64,000 nt of DNA from Azoarcus sp. Aa7 (GCF_014822185.1 NZ_QVLR01000103.1:92326-156325), one strand, 5' to 3'. Positions 44,245 through 53,617 are shown, counted from the first letter of the stretch. The notes: generated by a model from the sequence alone, not told the origin. Numbers and translations are program-made.

Positions 44245-46854
44245 TCAGCCCAGGCGCGTGACGCGCAGTTTCGGACTGGCCTCGAACGCGCCGTCCATGA
44301 TGTCGAGATTCTTCATGTCGTAATCGAGCAGCTCGCCGAAATGCGGCCCGGTGTTCTTGCGCCGCGGCGGCAGGGCCTTCGCCCAGCTCCCGCCGTGGTG
44401 ATCCATTCCGACGCATTCCGGATGGATGCACTCGCTGAGCAGCAGGACGCCCTCCACCCGGCGCCCACGCAGGTTCTCCGCCACCACGCGGTCGCCCTCG
44501 CGCAGGCCCTGCGACTCGGCGTAACTGCGGTTGAGGATGATCTTGCCGACGTAGGGGTGGTACTGCGCCAGCTCGGCGAGCCACGGGTTGAAGTTCGAGA
44601 AGGTGCTGGTGAGGAAGGGCCACTTGAAACTCACCGCGAACAGCTCGTAGCCGTTCTGGCCGCGCCCGTGTCCCGGCGCCGGGTACCAGTCGACCAGCGG
44701 CTTGTAGCGCGACACGTCCCAGTCCATGCCGATCGAGTCGGTCGTTGCCTTCACGCGCGCGCCGGCTTCGAGGAAGTACTCGTAATACACCGGGATACGG
44801 CTCTTGTAGAACGGACGCGGATACTTCTCCTGTACCGACTTCGCCCAGCGGATGCGGCCTTCCTTGGCGACGTCCTCGAGCGAGAGCTTGCCGGCGGTCA
44901 TAGAGCGGATCCAGCGCTCCATGAGATTCTTGTTGTCGTACTTCTTGCCGGCTTCCAGCGCCCATTCGCCCTTCAGTTCGAGAAACTGGTTGACCGTCTG
45001 GTTGAAGGCCGGCAGGAAGCCCGCCTTCTCCGCGATGTCGATCCAGATGTCGACGTTGTGCTTGTAGTCGGTCGGCACGACCGGCTGGCGCAGGTTGATG
45101 CAGTACTCGTTGGTCGCCGTCGAGCCCATCGTGTCGGGGATGTTGTTCGCCCCCATGTCGAGGCGCTCGAGCTGCGTCTGCGTCGGGAAGATGATGTCTG
45201 CGAACTCGGCGGTCTCGTCGATGTTCGGCACGATCGACAGCTGGAAACCGAATTTCCGGTGGAAATCCGCCTGCTGCTTGGGGTTGCCCTCGTTGAGGAT
45301 GTCGTTCGACACCACCTGCACATACACCATCGGGTTGTGCGGCACCTTGTCGTTGAACGTCTTCGGCTCCAGCACGCTGACCTTGCTCACCAGGCCGCTG
45401 TTGTAGGAACCCACCGCCGCCAGCGAGTCGGCCGACATGTTGTACGGCTTGGGCACATCCTTCATCGGGAAGGGCGCGGGGAAGGAGTCGCCGTAGGTCG
45501 CGATCTTGCCCGCGGCGACGAGGCCGTCGCGCTCGCGCATGCCCGAGCCGGCACCCATCCAGGTGCTGTTCTCGGAAAACTCGGGGTGATGCGCATACAC
45601 CGTGTCCGCGAGCAGCCCACCGGGCACGTCCACCGCGCCGACGATCGTGTTCAGCATCGCGATCGCCAGCCCCTGCTCGAAACCCTGAGAGTGCTGGCTG
45701 ATGCCCTTGTACCAGTGCGCGCACGCCGGGCGCAGCGGCAGCGTGTGACCGTCCATCTCGATCGTCGAACCGACCGAGGCCGCGGTCGCGAACTCGCGCG
45801 CCAGCCGGCGGATCGTGTGCGCCGGCACGGTCGTGATCTCGGCGGCGCTCTCGGGCGTGAACTTGGTCAGGTGCTTGCGCAGAAGCTGGAAGGACGGCGT
45901 GCACGGCTCGCCGTCGACCACGAAGCTGCCTTCCAGCGCCGGCACCGCGAGCGAGGGATCGTCATACACCTTGGCCTTCTGATCCGTCGTGTCCCACAAC
46001 TGCGGCTTGTTTGTGACCGGATCGCGCGCGTAATGGCCGTCGACGTCGCGGATCAGGTAGGAGCCGTTGCTCAGCCTGCGCACGAACTCCACGTCGTACA
46101 TGCCAAGCTCGTTCACCATCACGTTGATCATCGCCATGACCAGCGCGCCGTCGGTGCCCGGACGGATCGGCACCCACTCGTCGGCGATCGACGCGGCATT
46201 CGAGCACCACGGATCGACCACCACGAGCTTCATGCCGCGCCGGCGCGCGCGGGACATTTCGAGCGTCGCGGTCACGGCCGCCCAGTTCGACATCGCCCCC
46301 TTGTTCGAACCGAACAACATCAGGTGATTGCAGAAGTGGAAGTCGGGGCCGACGTGGAAACCGCCATGCACCTGCTGCAGCACCGGGTGCACGTTGTTGC
46401 CGCAGAACGCACGGCCGCCCGAGGTATGGTTGAAGCTGCCGAAGGAGATCAGCAGCGAGGGCAGGAACCACGGCAGCGTCGTGAAATCGGAGGTCGCGAA
46501 CACCAGCCCGCCCGGATCCGTGTCCCGGCAGTGCTTGACCTTCTCGGCGGTGATCGCGACGGCTTCGTCGTAGCTGATCTCGACCCAGCCCGGATCCACC
46601 CCGATGCCCTTTTCGGGGTTCGTGCGCTTGAGCGGCTTGGTCACGCGCCGCTTGCTGTAGGCCATCATCAGCTGCGCCTGGCCCTTCGCGCACAGCTTGC
46701 CCTGGCTGAAGGGATCCTCCGGGTCGCCGCGCACGGCAACCACGACGCCATTGACCCGACGTGCGAGCATGCCGCAAGTGCCTGCCGGGCAACCGTAGCA
46801 GGTCGTCTTGAGTTCGACATCCTCCCACGTACCGCTTTTCACCGACGCTGTCAC
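44245..46854 (-). CDS. Molybdopterin (bis-PGD) oxidoreductase catalytic subunit
   Basis: This 869-residue catalytic subunit is of the DMSO-reductase superfamily. Cys19, Cys22, Cys27 and Cys55 (TCYGCPAGTC and KLCAKG) form the [4Fe-4S] site. The probable molybdenum-ligand segment is SGGRAFCGNNVHPVL, with cysteine. The pterin-binding stretch is MKLVVVDPWCSNAAS and the C-terminal dinucleotide domain is present (SYAESQGLREGDRVVAENLR). GTG 46854 is preferred because GGAGGGA precedes it. There is no Tat signal, so unlike many Psr/Phs/Dms complexes the catalytic side faces the cytoplasm. It would oxidise or reduce a pathway intermediate against the quinone pool. The substrate is unknown. Confidence 0.9.
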   Translation of the reverse strand: MTASVKSGTWEDVELKTTCYGCPAGTCGMLARRVNGVVVAVRGDPEDPFSQGKLCAKGQAQLMMAYSKRRVTKPLKRTNPEKGIGVDPGWVEISYDEAVAITAEKVKHCRDTDPGGLVFATSDFTTLPWFLPSLLISFGSFNHTSGGRAFCGNNVHPVLQQVHGGFHVGPDFHFCNHLMLFGSNKGAMSNWAAVTATLEMSRARRRGMKLVVVDPWCSNAASIADEWVPIRPGTDGALVMAMINVMVNELGMYDVEFVRRLSNGSYLIRDVDGHYARDPVTNKPQLWDTTDQKAKVYDDPSLAVPALEGSFVVDGEPCTPSFQLLRKHLTKFTPESAAEITTVPAHTIRRLAREFATAASVGSTIEMDGHTLPLRPACAHWYKGISQHSQGFEQGLAIAMLNTIVGAVDVPGGLLADTVYAHHPEFSENSTWMGAGSGMRERDGLVAAGKIATYGDSFPAPFPMKDVPKPYNMSADSLAAVGSYNSGLVSKVSVLEPKTFNDKVPHNPMVYVQVVSNDILNEGNPKQQADFHRKFGFQLSIVPNIDETAEFADIIFPTQTQLERLDMGANNIPDTMGSTATNEYCINLRQPVVPTDYKHNVDIWIDIAEKAGFLPAFNQTVNQFLELKGEWALEAGKKYDNKNLMERWIRSMTAGKLSLEDVAKEGRIRWAKSVQEKYPRPFYKSRIPVYYEYFLEAGARVKATTDSIGMDWDVSRYKPLVDWYPAPGHGRGQNGYELFAVSFKWPFLTSTFSNFNPWLAELAQYHPYVGKIILNRSYAESQGLREGDRVVAENLRGRRVEGVLLLSECIHPECVGMDHHGGSWAKALPPRRKNTGPHFGELLDYDMKNLDIMDGAFEASPKLRVTRLG

Positions 46855-46943
46855 TCTCTGTCCCTCCAACCGTATCGTTATCCGTGCCGGTGACGGTCGC
46901 GCCCGCGCCGTCCCGTGCGCGTTACGTCGCTGTCACTTCGCCG

Positions 46944-48203
46944 TCACTTTGAATAGGCCTTGATACTCGCGTAGTCACGCCCTTCGTGCTTGCGACATTC
47001 GAGCCGCGCAACCGTTCGACAATGCACTTCGTCCGGCCCGTCGGTCAATCGCACGATCCGGGTATTCGCGTACATCTCGGCCAGGCCGAAGTCCTGCGAC
47101 ACCCCGCCGCCGCCGTGCGCCTGGATCGCCAAGTCGATGATGCGTTGCGTGACCTGCGGCGCCACCACCTTGATCATCGCGATCTCGCCGCGTGCGGCCT
47201 TGTTGCCGACCGTGTCCATCATGTACGCGGCCTTCATGCACAGCAGCCGCACCATCTCGATGTCGATGCGCGCGTGGGCGATGCGCTCCTCCCACACCGA
47301 GTGCTCGTTGATCTTCTTGCCGAAGGCCTCGCGCGACATCAGGCGGATGCACATCCGCTCGAGCGCCACCTCGGCCGAGGCGATGTTGCGCATGCAGTGA
47401 TGGATGCGGCCCGGCCCGAGGCGCCCTTGCGCGATCTCGAAGCCGCGCCCCTCGCCGAGGATCAGGTTCTCCGCCGGCACGCGCACGTTGTCCAGGATCA
47501 CCTCGAAGTGCCCGTGTGGCGCGTGGTCGAAGCCGAACACGTTCAGGTGGCGCACCACGGTTACCCCCGGCGTGTCGCGCGGCACCAGGATCATCGACTG
47601 CTGGCGATAGGTCTCCGCGTTCGGATCGGTCTTGCCCATCACGATGAAGAACGCGCAGTGCGGATGTCCCGCGCCCGACGACCACCACTTGTGGCCGTTG
47701 ATGACGTAATCGTCGCCGTCGCGGCGGATCTCGGTGCGGATATTGCGTGCATCGGACGATGCCACCTTGGGCTCGGTCATCAGGAAGGCCGAGCGCGTTT
47801 CGCCGTTCATCAACGGCACCATGAAGCGCTTCTTCTGGTCCTTCGTGCCGTATCGGTGCAGCACCTCGAAGTTGCCGGTGTCCGGCGCCATGCAGTTGAA
47901 CACCTCGGAACCGAAGGACACGCGCCCCATCAGCTCCGCGATCGGGGCGTACTCCACGTTGGTCAGGCCGATGCTCGTGAAGAACTCGTCGTCATGATCC
48001 GACGGCGGCATGAAGATGTTCCACAAGCCTTCCGCGCGCGCCTTGGCCTTGAGCTCCTCGAAGACCGGCGGTGTCTCCTTCCAGCGGTCGACGCTTGCAG
48101 CCTGCTGGTGATAGACCGGAATGGCCGGATAGACATGCTCGTCCATGAAAGTCCGGACCCGCTCCATCCACTCAAGTGACTTCTTCGATTGCTCAAAATG
48201 CAT
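46944..48203 (-). CDS. Acyl-CoA dehydrogenase, ACAD11-like
   Basis: This 419-residue acyl-CoA dehydrogenase has the segments [32 protein letters not shown] and [13 protein letters not shown]. The C-terminal [20 protein letters not shown] is typical of ACAD10/11 enzymes, which complete the conversion of 4-phosphoacyl-CoA. It begins the leftward redox operon, with the molybdenum complex and flavoprotein following. ATG 48203 has AGAGG upstream. It resembles the enzyme at 48794-50041 closely enough to be a paralogue, and the two genes are divergent across a shared control region. Confidence 0.9.
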   Translation of the reverse strand: MHFEQSKKSLEWMERVRTFMDEHVYPAIPVYHQQAASVDRWKETPPVFEELKAKARAEGLWNIFMPPSDHDDEFFTSIGLTNVEYAPIAELMGRVSFGSEVFNCMAPDTGNFEVLHRYGTKDQKKRFMVPLMNGETRSAFLMTEPKVASSDARNIRTEIRRDGDDYVINGHKWWSSGAGHPHCAFFIVMGKTDPNAETYRQQSMILVPRDTPGVTVVRHLNVFGFDHAPHGHFEVILDNVRVPAENLILGEGRGFEIAQGRLGPGRIHHCMRNIASAEVALERMCIRLMSREAFGKKINEHSVWEERIAHARIDIEMVRLLCMKAAYMMDTVGNKAARGEIAMIKVVAPQVTQRIIDLAIQAHGGGGVSQDFGLAEMYANTRIVRLTDGPDEVHCRTVARLECRKHEGRDYASIKAYSK

Positions 48204-48293
48204 TTCTGGCGACCTCTGTGAATTGATGACGCAGCTCCGGCCCGGCGTGGGCGGCGAAACCGCCTTGCGAATGCGCGCGCGCTGACATGACCC

Positions 48294-48323
48294 AGCGTAC
48301 CCGACCGACCGGTCGGGTGTCAA
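48294..48323 (-). promoter_or_regulatory. Promoter with regulon operator in the spacer, redox operon
   Basis: On the minus strand TTGACA (48318-48323) is followed by the operator CGACCG-N2-CGGTCG (48302-48315) and TACGCT (48294-48299), an 18-bp spacer. It drives the acyl-CoA dehydrogenase at 48203 and the molybdenum/flavoprotein genes behind it. Confidence 0.78.
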
Positions 48324-48351
48324 TATAGCGATTCACGCCCTGCCGCATCGA

Positions 48352-48576
48352 TCACCCCGACCGCTCAGCTTCATCGACCTCGGCGGCTGCCGGCAACGAT
48401 TCCGGCCCCACCGTGGGCTTGCACCACTTGCAGCGCCCGGAGCAGGTGTATTTCATCCGGCTGGGAATCAGCGGACAGGTCTGCGACTGCGGATCGTGAG
48501 CCGGAGCCGGACGCCGCTCGCCTTCCGTCCCCGCGGCCCCCCGCAGGCGCCACGACTCAGGACGCTCCACCGCCAT
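48352..48576 (-). CDS. Possible 74-residue cysteine-rich protein
   Basis: From ATG 48576 on the minus strand the frame gives 74 residues containing CPLIPSRMKYTCSGRCKWCK, four cysteines in a C-x10-C-x3-C-x2-C layout that could bind a metal, followed by an acidic tail. A G-rich sequence (GGGCGGGTGGC) precedes the ATG. It lies in the 590-bp gap between two divergent acyl-CoA dehydrogenase genes, upstream of the promoter at 48294-48323. I do not recognise a family. GC-rich DNA produces many open frames, so it may be spurious. Confidence 0.35.
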   Translation of the reverse strand: MAVERPESWRLRGAAGTEGERRPAPAHDPQSQTCPLIPSRMKYTCSGRCKWCKPTVGPESLPAAAEVDEAERSG

Positions 48577-48696
48577 GCCACCCGCCCCTGCCAGCCCGAA
48601 ACATCGCTTCCACTCGCTCGTCCTCACAGATGCGCGGCTCCGATGCCGGAAAAGCGAATGCCCCGGCCACGCCGAATTCTTTGCACGCACGATACA

Positions 48697-48722
48697 CGAC
48701 CGCCCAGTCGGTCGTCTATAAT
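48697..48722 (+). promoter_or_regulatory. Promoter with one-mismatch regulon operator, acyl-CoA dehydrogenase/methyltransferase
   Basis: CGACCG-CC-CAGTCG at 48697-48710 has one mismatch. A perfect TATAAT stands at 48717-48722, six bases after the operator, but no good -35 is found. The operator would cover the -35 region. The acyl-CoA dehydrogenase starts at 48794. Confidence 0.65.
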
Positions 48723-48793
48723 CGCGACATACCCCCGCGGGCGGGATCACGAACGCGAACGACGACCCGGCCATACACCAGGAACGGAACCCG

Positions 48794-50041
48794 ATGGATT
48801 TCGACTATTCCGAGAAGACCGAAATGGTCCTGGACGTGCTCCGCCATTTCATGGCCCGGCGCGTCCTGCCGGCCAACCTGAAGTGGCACCAGTGCGCCGC
48901 ACGCGGCGAATACCCGCTCGCGATCGTCGAGCCGCTGAAGGCCATCGCGCGCGACGAGGGCTTGTGGAACCTGTTCCTGCCCGGCCTGCGCGAACATGAA
49001 CCCGGCACGCGGCTCGACAACGTCGAATACGCCCCGCTCGCCGAAGCGATGGGCCGCATCCCGTGGTCCGCCGAGGTGTTCAACTGCAGCGCGCCCGACA
49101 CCGGCAACATGGAACTGCTGCACCTGCACGCCACCGAGGCGCAATACGAACGCTGGCTGCGGCCGCTGCTCGACGGCCGCATCCGCTCGTGCTTCGCGAT
49201 GACCGAGCCGGACGTCGCCTCCTCCGACGCCACCAACATCCGCACCACGATCCGCCGCGACGACGACGAGTATGTGATCAACGGCCGCAAGTGGTTCGTC
49301 ACCGGCGCAGCCCATCCCCACTGCACTTTCGCGATCGTGATGGGCCAGACGAGCGACGGCACGGACGAGCAGACGCACTGCCGCCATTCGATGGCGATCG
49401 TGCCGATGGACACGCCGGGCGTGGAGATCGTGCGCAACATCCCCGTGATGCACCACCTGTCGCCCGAAGGGCACTGCGAGATCGTGTTCCGCGACGTCCG
49501 CGTGCCGGCGGAAAACCTCCTCGGCGAAGAAGGCAAGGGTTTCGCCCTCGCGCAGGCGCGCCTCGGCCCGGGGCGCGTGCATCACTGCATGCGTACCATC
49601 GGACAATGCGAACTCGCGCTGGAGATGATGTGCGAACGCGCCCTCGAGCGGCGCACCTTTGGAAAATATCTGAGCGACTTCGCCAACATCCAGGAATGGA
49701 TCGCCCACTCGCGCGTCGAAATCGACCAGGCACGCCTGCTCGTCCTGCGCGCGGCGTGGCTCATGGACCAGCGCGGCAACCAGGCCGCGCGCGTCGACGT
49801 CTCCGCCATCAAGTTCGTCGCCGCGCAACTGCAAACCCGCATTCTCGACCGCGCCATGCAGGTGTTCGGCGCGATGGGCCTCACGCCGGACACGCCGCTG
49901 TCGCTGTTCTGGACCTGGGGCCGCGCCATGCGCTTCTTCGACGGCCCGGACGAAGTCCACCTGCGCGTGCTGGCCCGCAGCGAACTCGACAAGGCCAAGG
50001 CCAACCGCGGCGCAACCGCGGCTTACTATCTGCTGGAATAG
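48794..50041 (+). CDS. Acyl-CoA dehydrogenase, ACAD11-like
   Basis: This 415-residue acyl-CoA dehydrogenase parallels the one at 46944-48203, with CFAMTEPDVASSDATNIR, VINGRKWFVTGAAHPH, LGPGRVHHCMRTIG and the ACAD10/11-type FFDGPDEVHLRVLAR. It starts at ATG 48794 after AGGAACGG. The two paralogues probably act on related intermediates or at successive rounds of chain shortening. A methyltransferase gene follows after 43 bp. Electron transfer to ETF is expected, though ETF genes are not in this window. Confidence 0.9.
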   Translation: MDFDYSEKTEMVLDVLRHFMARRVLPANLKWHQCAARGEYPLAIVEPLKAIARDEGLWNLFLPGLREHEPGTRLDNVEYAPLAEAMGRIPWSAEVFNCSAPDTGNMELLHLHATEAQYERWLRPLLDGRIRSCFAMTEPDVASSDATNIRTTIRRDDDEYVINGRKWFVTGAAHPHCTFAIVMGQTSDGTDEQTHCRHSMAIVPMDTPGVEIVRNIPVMHHLSPEGHCEIVFRDVRVPAENLLGEEGKGFALAQARLGPGRVHHCMRTIGQCELALEMMCERALERRTFGKYLSDFANIQEWIAHSRVEIDQARLLVLRAAWLMDQRGNQAARVDVSAIKFVAAQLQTRILDRAMQVFGAMGLTPDTPLSLFWTWGRAMRFFDGPDEVHLRVLARSELDKAKANRGATAAYYLLE

Positions 50042-50084
50042 GACTGCCGTCCGCTTCCCGACTCAAACCTCGCAAGACTCGAAC

Positions 50085-50807
50085 ATGGAAAAACTCGGCC
50101 CCGGAAGCGACGCCGACACGCTGCACGTGTTGGCCATGATCCCCCGCGACAGCTTTCCCCTCGTCGTCGATGCCGGCAGCGGCATCGGCCGCCAGACGCT
50201 CGCACTCGCCGGCCGCCTGCAGACAGCGGTGCATGCGATCGACACCGCCGCGAAGCATCTCGACAGCCTGAACCGCTACTCCGCGCAGTTCGGCATCGCG
50301 CATCTGGTGCACACGCATTGCATGGATATGGCCGAGATCCCCGCGACCTTTCGCGACGTCGATCTGCTGTGGTCCGAATGCGCCGCCTACCACATCGGTT
50401 TCCCCAATGCGCTGACCACCTGGCTCGAAGCCATCCGTCCCGGCGGGTATGCGGTCGTCAGCGAGCTGTCATGGCTGCGCGACGAAGTGCCCGATCACGT
50501 GCGGGCGTACTTCCGGAGCGGGTATCCCGACATGCGCACGGTGGACGAGAACCTTTCGATCGCCCGCGCCGCAGGCTACGAAGTGATCGCCACGCACCTG
50601 CTCTCGGAGGCCGCGTGGGTCGACGGCTATTACGACAAGCTCGAACCGCTCGCGAATTCCCTGCTGCAGCACCCGGAGAAGGCGGTGCGGGCTTTCGCCG
50701 CCCAGACGCTCGAGGGGATCCGCATCTTCGATTCCGCCGAGGACAACTACGGCTACGTCTTCTATGTCCTCAGGAAACCGGAGGGCGGGACAGCGAAAGG
50801 CACCTAG
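50085..50807 (+). CDS. SAM-dependent methyltransferase, class I
   Basis: This 240-residue protein has the class I fold: motif I is VVDAGSGIGRQTLALA, the acidic end of strand 2 is AVHAIDTAA and motif IV is DLLWSECAAYHIGFP. The C-terminal part has an RPGGYAVVSELSWL stretch. Its substrate is unknown; similar small methyltransferases occur in metabolic clusters without a clear role. It is the last gene under the 48697 operator and converges on the diguanylate cyclase, with only 16 bp between the stops. Its presence in a catabolic unit is unusual. Confidence 0.78.
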   Translation: MEKLGPGSDADTLHVLAMIPRDSFPLVVDAGSGIGRQTLALAGRLQTAVHAIDTAAKHLDSLNRYSAQFGIAHLVHTHCMDMAEIPATFRDVDLLWSECAAYHIGFPNALTTWLEAIRPGGYAVVSELSWLRDEVPDHVRAYFRSGYPDMRTVDENLSIARAAGYEVIATHLLSEAAWVDGYYDKLEPLANSLLQHPEKAVRAFAAQTLEGIRIFDSAEDNYGYVFYVLRKPEGGTAKGT

Positions 50808-50823
50808 CCCCGCCTTCGCGCGA

Positions 50824-52155
50824 TTACATCGCCTGAAAGGACTTGTTCCGTTTGTCGGCGTACATCGCCGCGTCGGCGTGCTGCAGGATGCGCTCGACTT
50901 CCTGCCCGTGTTCGGGATAGACGGCAACGCCGATGCTGGCCTGCGTGCGCAGGACGCATGTGTCGAGGTCGATCGGGTGGCTCACTGCTTCGCGGATTTT
51001 ATCCGCAACGCCGCGGGCATCCTCGGGCGTGTGCACGTCCTCGAGCAGCACGACGAATTCGTCGCCGCCGAGGCGGGCCACCGTGTCCGTCCCGCGCACG
51101 CATCGCTGAAGCCGGCGGGCGACCTCCTGCAGCAGCAGATCGCCGCTTGCATGTCCGAGCGAGTCATTGACCTGCTTGAAATCGTCGAGGTCGATGTACA
51201 GCACCGCCAGGCGGGACTGGTTGCGGACGCATCGGGCGACGACCGACTTGATGCGGTCATTGAACAGGCGCCGGTTCGGCAAACCGGTCAGCTCGTCGTA
51301 GCGGGCCGCGCGCAGCAGGTCGGACTTGAGCTGGGCGCGGTCGATGGCGATCGCGATCTGCTCGGAGACGAAATGCAACAGCTCCTTGTCCTTGTCCGAG
51401 TAATGGTTCCCCGGTTCGCTTTTCAGCACCAGGGCCCCGATCGTGTCGTGCTGCGCGATCAGCGGCATGGCGAGCCAGGATCCGTTCTCGCCGGACGGTG
51501 CAGCGTCGCCCGACAGCGCCGCGTCGCGCAGGTGCATCGGACGGCCGCCGCAGATGACCTGGTCGCAGAAGTCGCACGCGACGGGTTCGTGCAGGGCGAG
51601 CGGATTGCCGTGGCAGTCCCGCTGGTAGGAGAAGCTGAGCTTCCTGGTCCGCCTGTCGCAGGTCGCAAGGGCAAGGCCCGCCACCGGCACCAGGCTCGCG
51701 ATGATGCGGTGGATCGCACGCAGCAGGACGTCGAGATCCTCGGCTTCGTGCGCGGCTTCCGAGATGGCGTAAGTGGCGCGCTGGATGGCCTCGGCGTGCT
51801 TCAGTTCGGTGACGTCGCGTGCCACGCCTACGCGCAGCCGGTCCCTTTCGGACCAGCGCGCCGACCACATGAGATGGACGTGACTCCCGTCCTTGTGGAC
51901 ATAGCGGTTCTCGAAACCGATCCGCGAGCGTCCCGCGATGATTTCACCGGCCTCTTCGACGGTCCGCGCCCGGTCTTCGGGGACGAGAAACCCGAACAGC
52001 TCCCGGCCGATCATTTCCTGCGGCGTGTAACCGAGCATGCGTTCGCAGGCGGCGCTCACGTAGACGATGCGTCCGTCAGCGTCGACGAGAAAGACTGCGT
52101 CGAGCAGCAGATCGACAAAGCTGGGCAGGCGGTCGTCGTGGGCGGTCGTAACCAT
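50824..52155 (-). CDS. PAS-GAF-GGDEF diguanylate cyclase
   Basis: This 443-residue signalling protein has a PAS domain (residues about 13-125, VDLLLDAVFLVDADGRIVY and ENRYVHKDGSHVHLMW), a GAF domain (about 130-270) and a GGDEF domain (about 275-440). The active site reads RLGGDEFVVLL and is intact, and RGTD five residues earlier is the product-inhibition I-site. No EAL domain is present, so it makes cyclic di-GMP. The GAF part has a cysteine cluster (RDCHGNP, ACDFCDQVICGG) that could bind a metal or heme or sense redox. There is no membrane span. It is a single-gene unit that ends the catabolic island. Confidence 0.92.
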   Translation of the reverse strand: MVTTAHDDRLPSFVDLLLDAVFLVDADGRIVYVSAACERMLGYTPQEMIGRELFGFLVPEDRARTVEEAGEIIAGRSRIGFENRYVHKDGSHVHLMWSARWSERDRLRVGVARDVTELKHAEAIQRATYAISEAAHEAEDLDVLLRAIHRIIASLVPVAGLALATCDRRTRKLSFSYQRDCHGNPLALHEPVACDFCDQVICGGRPMHLRDAALSGDAAPSGENGSWLAMPLIAQHDTIGALVLKSEPGNHYSDKDKELLHFVSEQIAIAIDRAQLKSDLLRAARYDELTGLPNRRLFNDRIKSVVARCVRNQSRLAVLYIDLDDFKQVNDSLGHASGDLLLQEVARRLQRCVRGTDTVARLGGDEFVVLLEDVHTPEDARGVADKIREAVSHPIDLDTCVLRTQASIGVAVYPEHGQEVERILQHADAAMYADKRNKSFQAM

Positions 52156-52219
52156 CTGAATAGATTACTAGCATTCCGACGGGCCGTGACAGGTTACCTG
52201 ACACGAATCCTCGACCGGA

Positions 52220-52978
52220 CTACCTGCGTTTCTTCTCCCGTTCGCCGCGGACGGCGTTCTTGCGTGCCGCGTTGTTGCGTGAAGGAATGCGGTTGCTGTC
52301 GGCTTGGTCGAGCCACAGCAGGGCGTCGACGTAGGACATGAACTGCCTGAGGTATTCGGGCGAGATCTCGCGCATCTGCCCGAGCGCCTGCAACACGAGG
52401 TGATGCGAGTTGAGCGGACCGGCGTTCTCGGGGGCCTGGGCGAAGGCGTCGGATAGCTGCCGGTCGAGACTGAGGCGGGACCAGGTGCTGCGGAAGAAGC
52501 TCAGGGACTTGAGTTCCGGCGGTGCGGGGAAAGACGCCCCGCCGCCGTGGTCGCCATGGGCGGAGCCGCCGGCCGCCTCCTCGGGCGAGTGGCGGCCGAT
52601 GTGGGCGAGCAACCCGCTCAGGGGCGACTGGCCGCCCTGCCCCTCCAGCCGCGCGAGCAGGCGCTGCAGGCCGGCCAGGTCGCCGGCTTCCCGGCACTGC
52701 CGCAGGGTGTCGGCGGATTCGGGGAAGCGCGCGATCCCGCGGGCGAGCGCATCGCCCGCCACGCGCCCGGCGGCATCGAGACGCTCGCGGCAATCGGACA
52801 GGGCTTTCGCCAGCCGGCGCTCGAGAACGCCTCGGCCCCCTTCGCCGCCGGCTGCGGCGCGGCGCGCGAGGGCCTCGATGAAGCGGAAACCGACCGGATC
52901 GAAGCGCTCGGCGTTCTGCGCCCGCAGGGCTTCGATCCGCGCCACGGTATCGGCTCCGGGCGTGCCCGCGTCAGCCAT
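52220..52978 (-). CDS. DUF2894-type protein
   Basis: This 252-residue cytoplasmic protein starts ADTVARIEALRAQNAERFDP and has the family signature GFRFIEALARRA near the N-terminus, a Gly/Pro-rich middle and a conserved C-terminal helical part ending with a very basic tail (KNAVRGEREKKRR). I place it in DUF2894 by this pattern and by its neighbours. No catalytic motif is seen. It overlaps the OmpA/MotB-like gene by 8 bp, so it is translationally coupled to the motor-like pair. A regulator or effector of that complex is the best guess. Confidence 0.7.
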   Translation of the reverse strand: MADAGTPGADTVARIEALRAQNAERFDPVGFRFIEALARRAAAGGEGGRGVLERRLAKALSDCRERLDAAGRVAGDALARGIARFPESADTLRQCREAGDLAGLQRLLARLEGQGGQSPLSGLLAHIGRHSPEEAAGGSAHGDHGGGASFPAPPELKSLSFFRSTWSRLSLDRQLSDAFAQAPENAGPLNSHHLVLQALGQMREISPEYLRQFMSYVDALLWLDQADSNRIPSRNNAARKNAVRGEREKKRR

Positions 52979-53615
52979 TGCTCGCGGCGCCCGCCTTGCC
53001 CGTCTTCGGAACGGGCGCCATCTCGACGCGCCGGTTGCGCGAGCGTCCTTCCGCGTCGGCGTTGGACGCCACCGGTTGCTCCTGGCCGAAGGCGGCGGCG
53101 AACACCGACGAGGACGGGATGCCTTCGTCGACCAGCGCCCGCGTCACGGTCAGCGCCCGCTGCGCGGACAGTTCGAGGTTGTCGGCGAATTTCCGGTTGC
53201 TGTCGCGCACCGGCCGGTCGTCGGTGAAACCGCTCACCATCAGCATTTCGCCGTTGACGGAAAGAAAGGCGGCCAGCGGCGGCGCGAGGCTCTTCAGCAG
53301 CTGGCGGCCTTCCGGCTGCAACTCGTCGGAATTGAGCGCGAACAGCACGCTGCCGCTGATGCCGATGCGGCCGTCGTCGAGGGTCACGCGCCCCGCGGCG
53401 AGCGGCACGGCGAGGGCCTTTTCCAGCGCCTCGCGCCGCTGCTCCTCGATGCGGCGCTTCTGTACCTCCGCTTCCAGGCTGGTCACCAGATCGAGCTGGA
53501 CGCCGAGGACGCCGACGAGGATCAGCACGAAGGCCCCCAGCAGGCCCGACATCAGGTCGCCGAAAACCGCCCAGACCGGCGTCGAATGCTCGATGGCGCC
53601 GTCGAAGTCGTCCAT
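52971..53615 (-). CDS. MotB/OmpA-like protein with stator-type membrane helix
   Basis: This 214-residue protein has one N-terminal membrane helix, VWAVFGDLMSGLLGAFVLIL, with an aspartate in the position of the proton-binding Asp of MotB and ZorB, followed by a coiled segment and a C-terminal OmpA peptidoglycan-binding domain (VSGFTDDRPV, NLELSAQRALTVTRAL, EGRSRNRRVEM). ATG 53615 with GAGG upstream is preferred; GTG 53621 overlapping the previous stop is possible. It would pair with the MotA/ExbB-like protein encoded just before it to make a proton-driven stator. Its output is unknown. Confidence 0.82.
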   Translation of the reverse strand: MDDFDGAIEHSTPVWAVFGDLMSGLLGAFVLILVGVLGVQLDLVTSLEAEVQKRRIEEQRREALEKALAVPLAAGRVTLDDGRIGISGSVLFALNSDELQPEGRQLLKSLAPPLAAFLSVNGEMLMVSGFTDDRPVRDSNRKFADNLELSAQRALTVTRALVDEGIPSSSVFAAAFGQEQPVASNADAEGRSRNRRVEMAPVPKTGKAGAASNG

Positions 53616-53617
53616 CG

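Noticed and set aside
43556..45904. Extension of the Fe-S subunit frame to a 780-residue protein
   Set aside because: The extension overlaps the catalytic subunit in another frame. The ATG at 44170 with GGAGG explains the real start.
44341..46893. Plus-strand open frame of about 850 codons
   Set aside because: It is antisense to the molybdenum catalytic subunit and shows only the biased composition of a GC-rich shadow.
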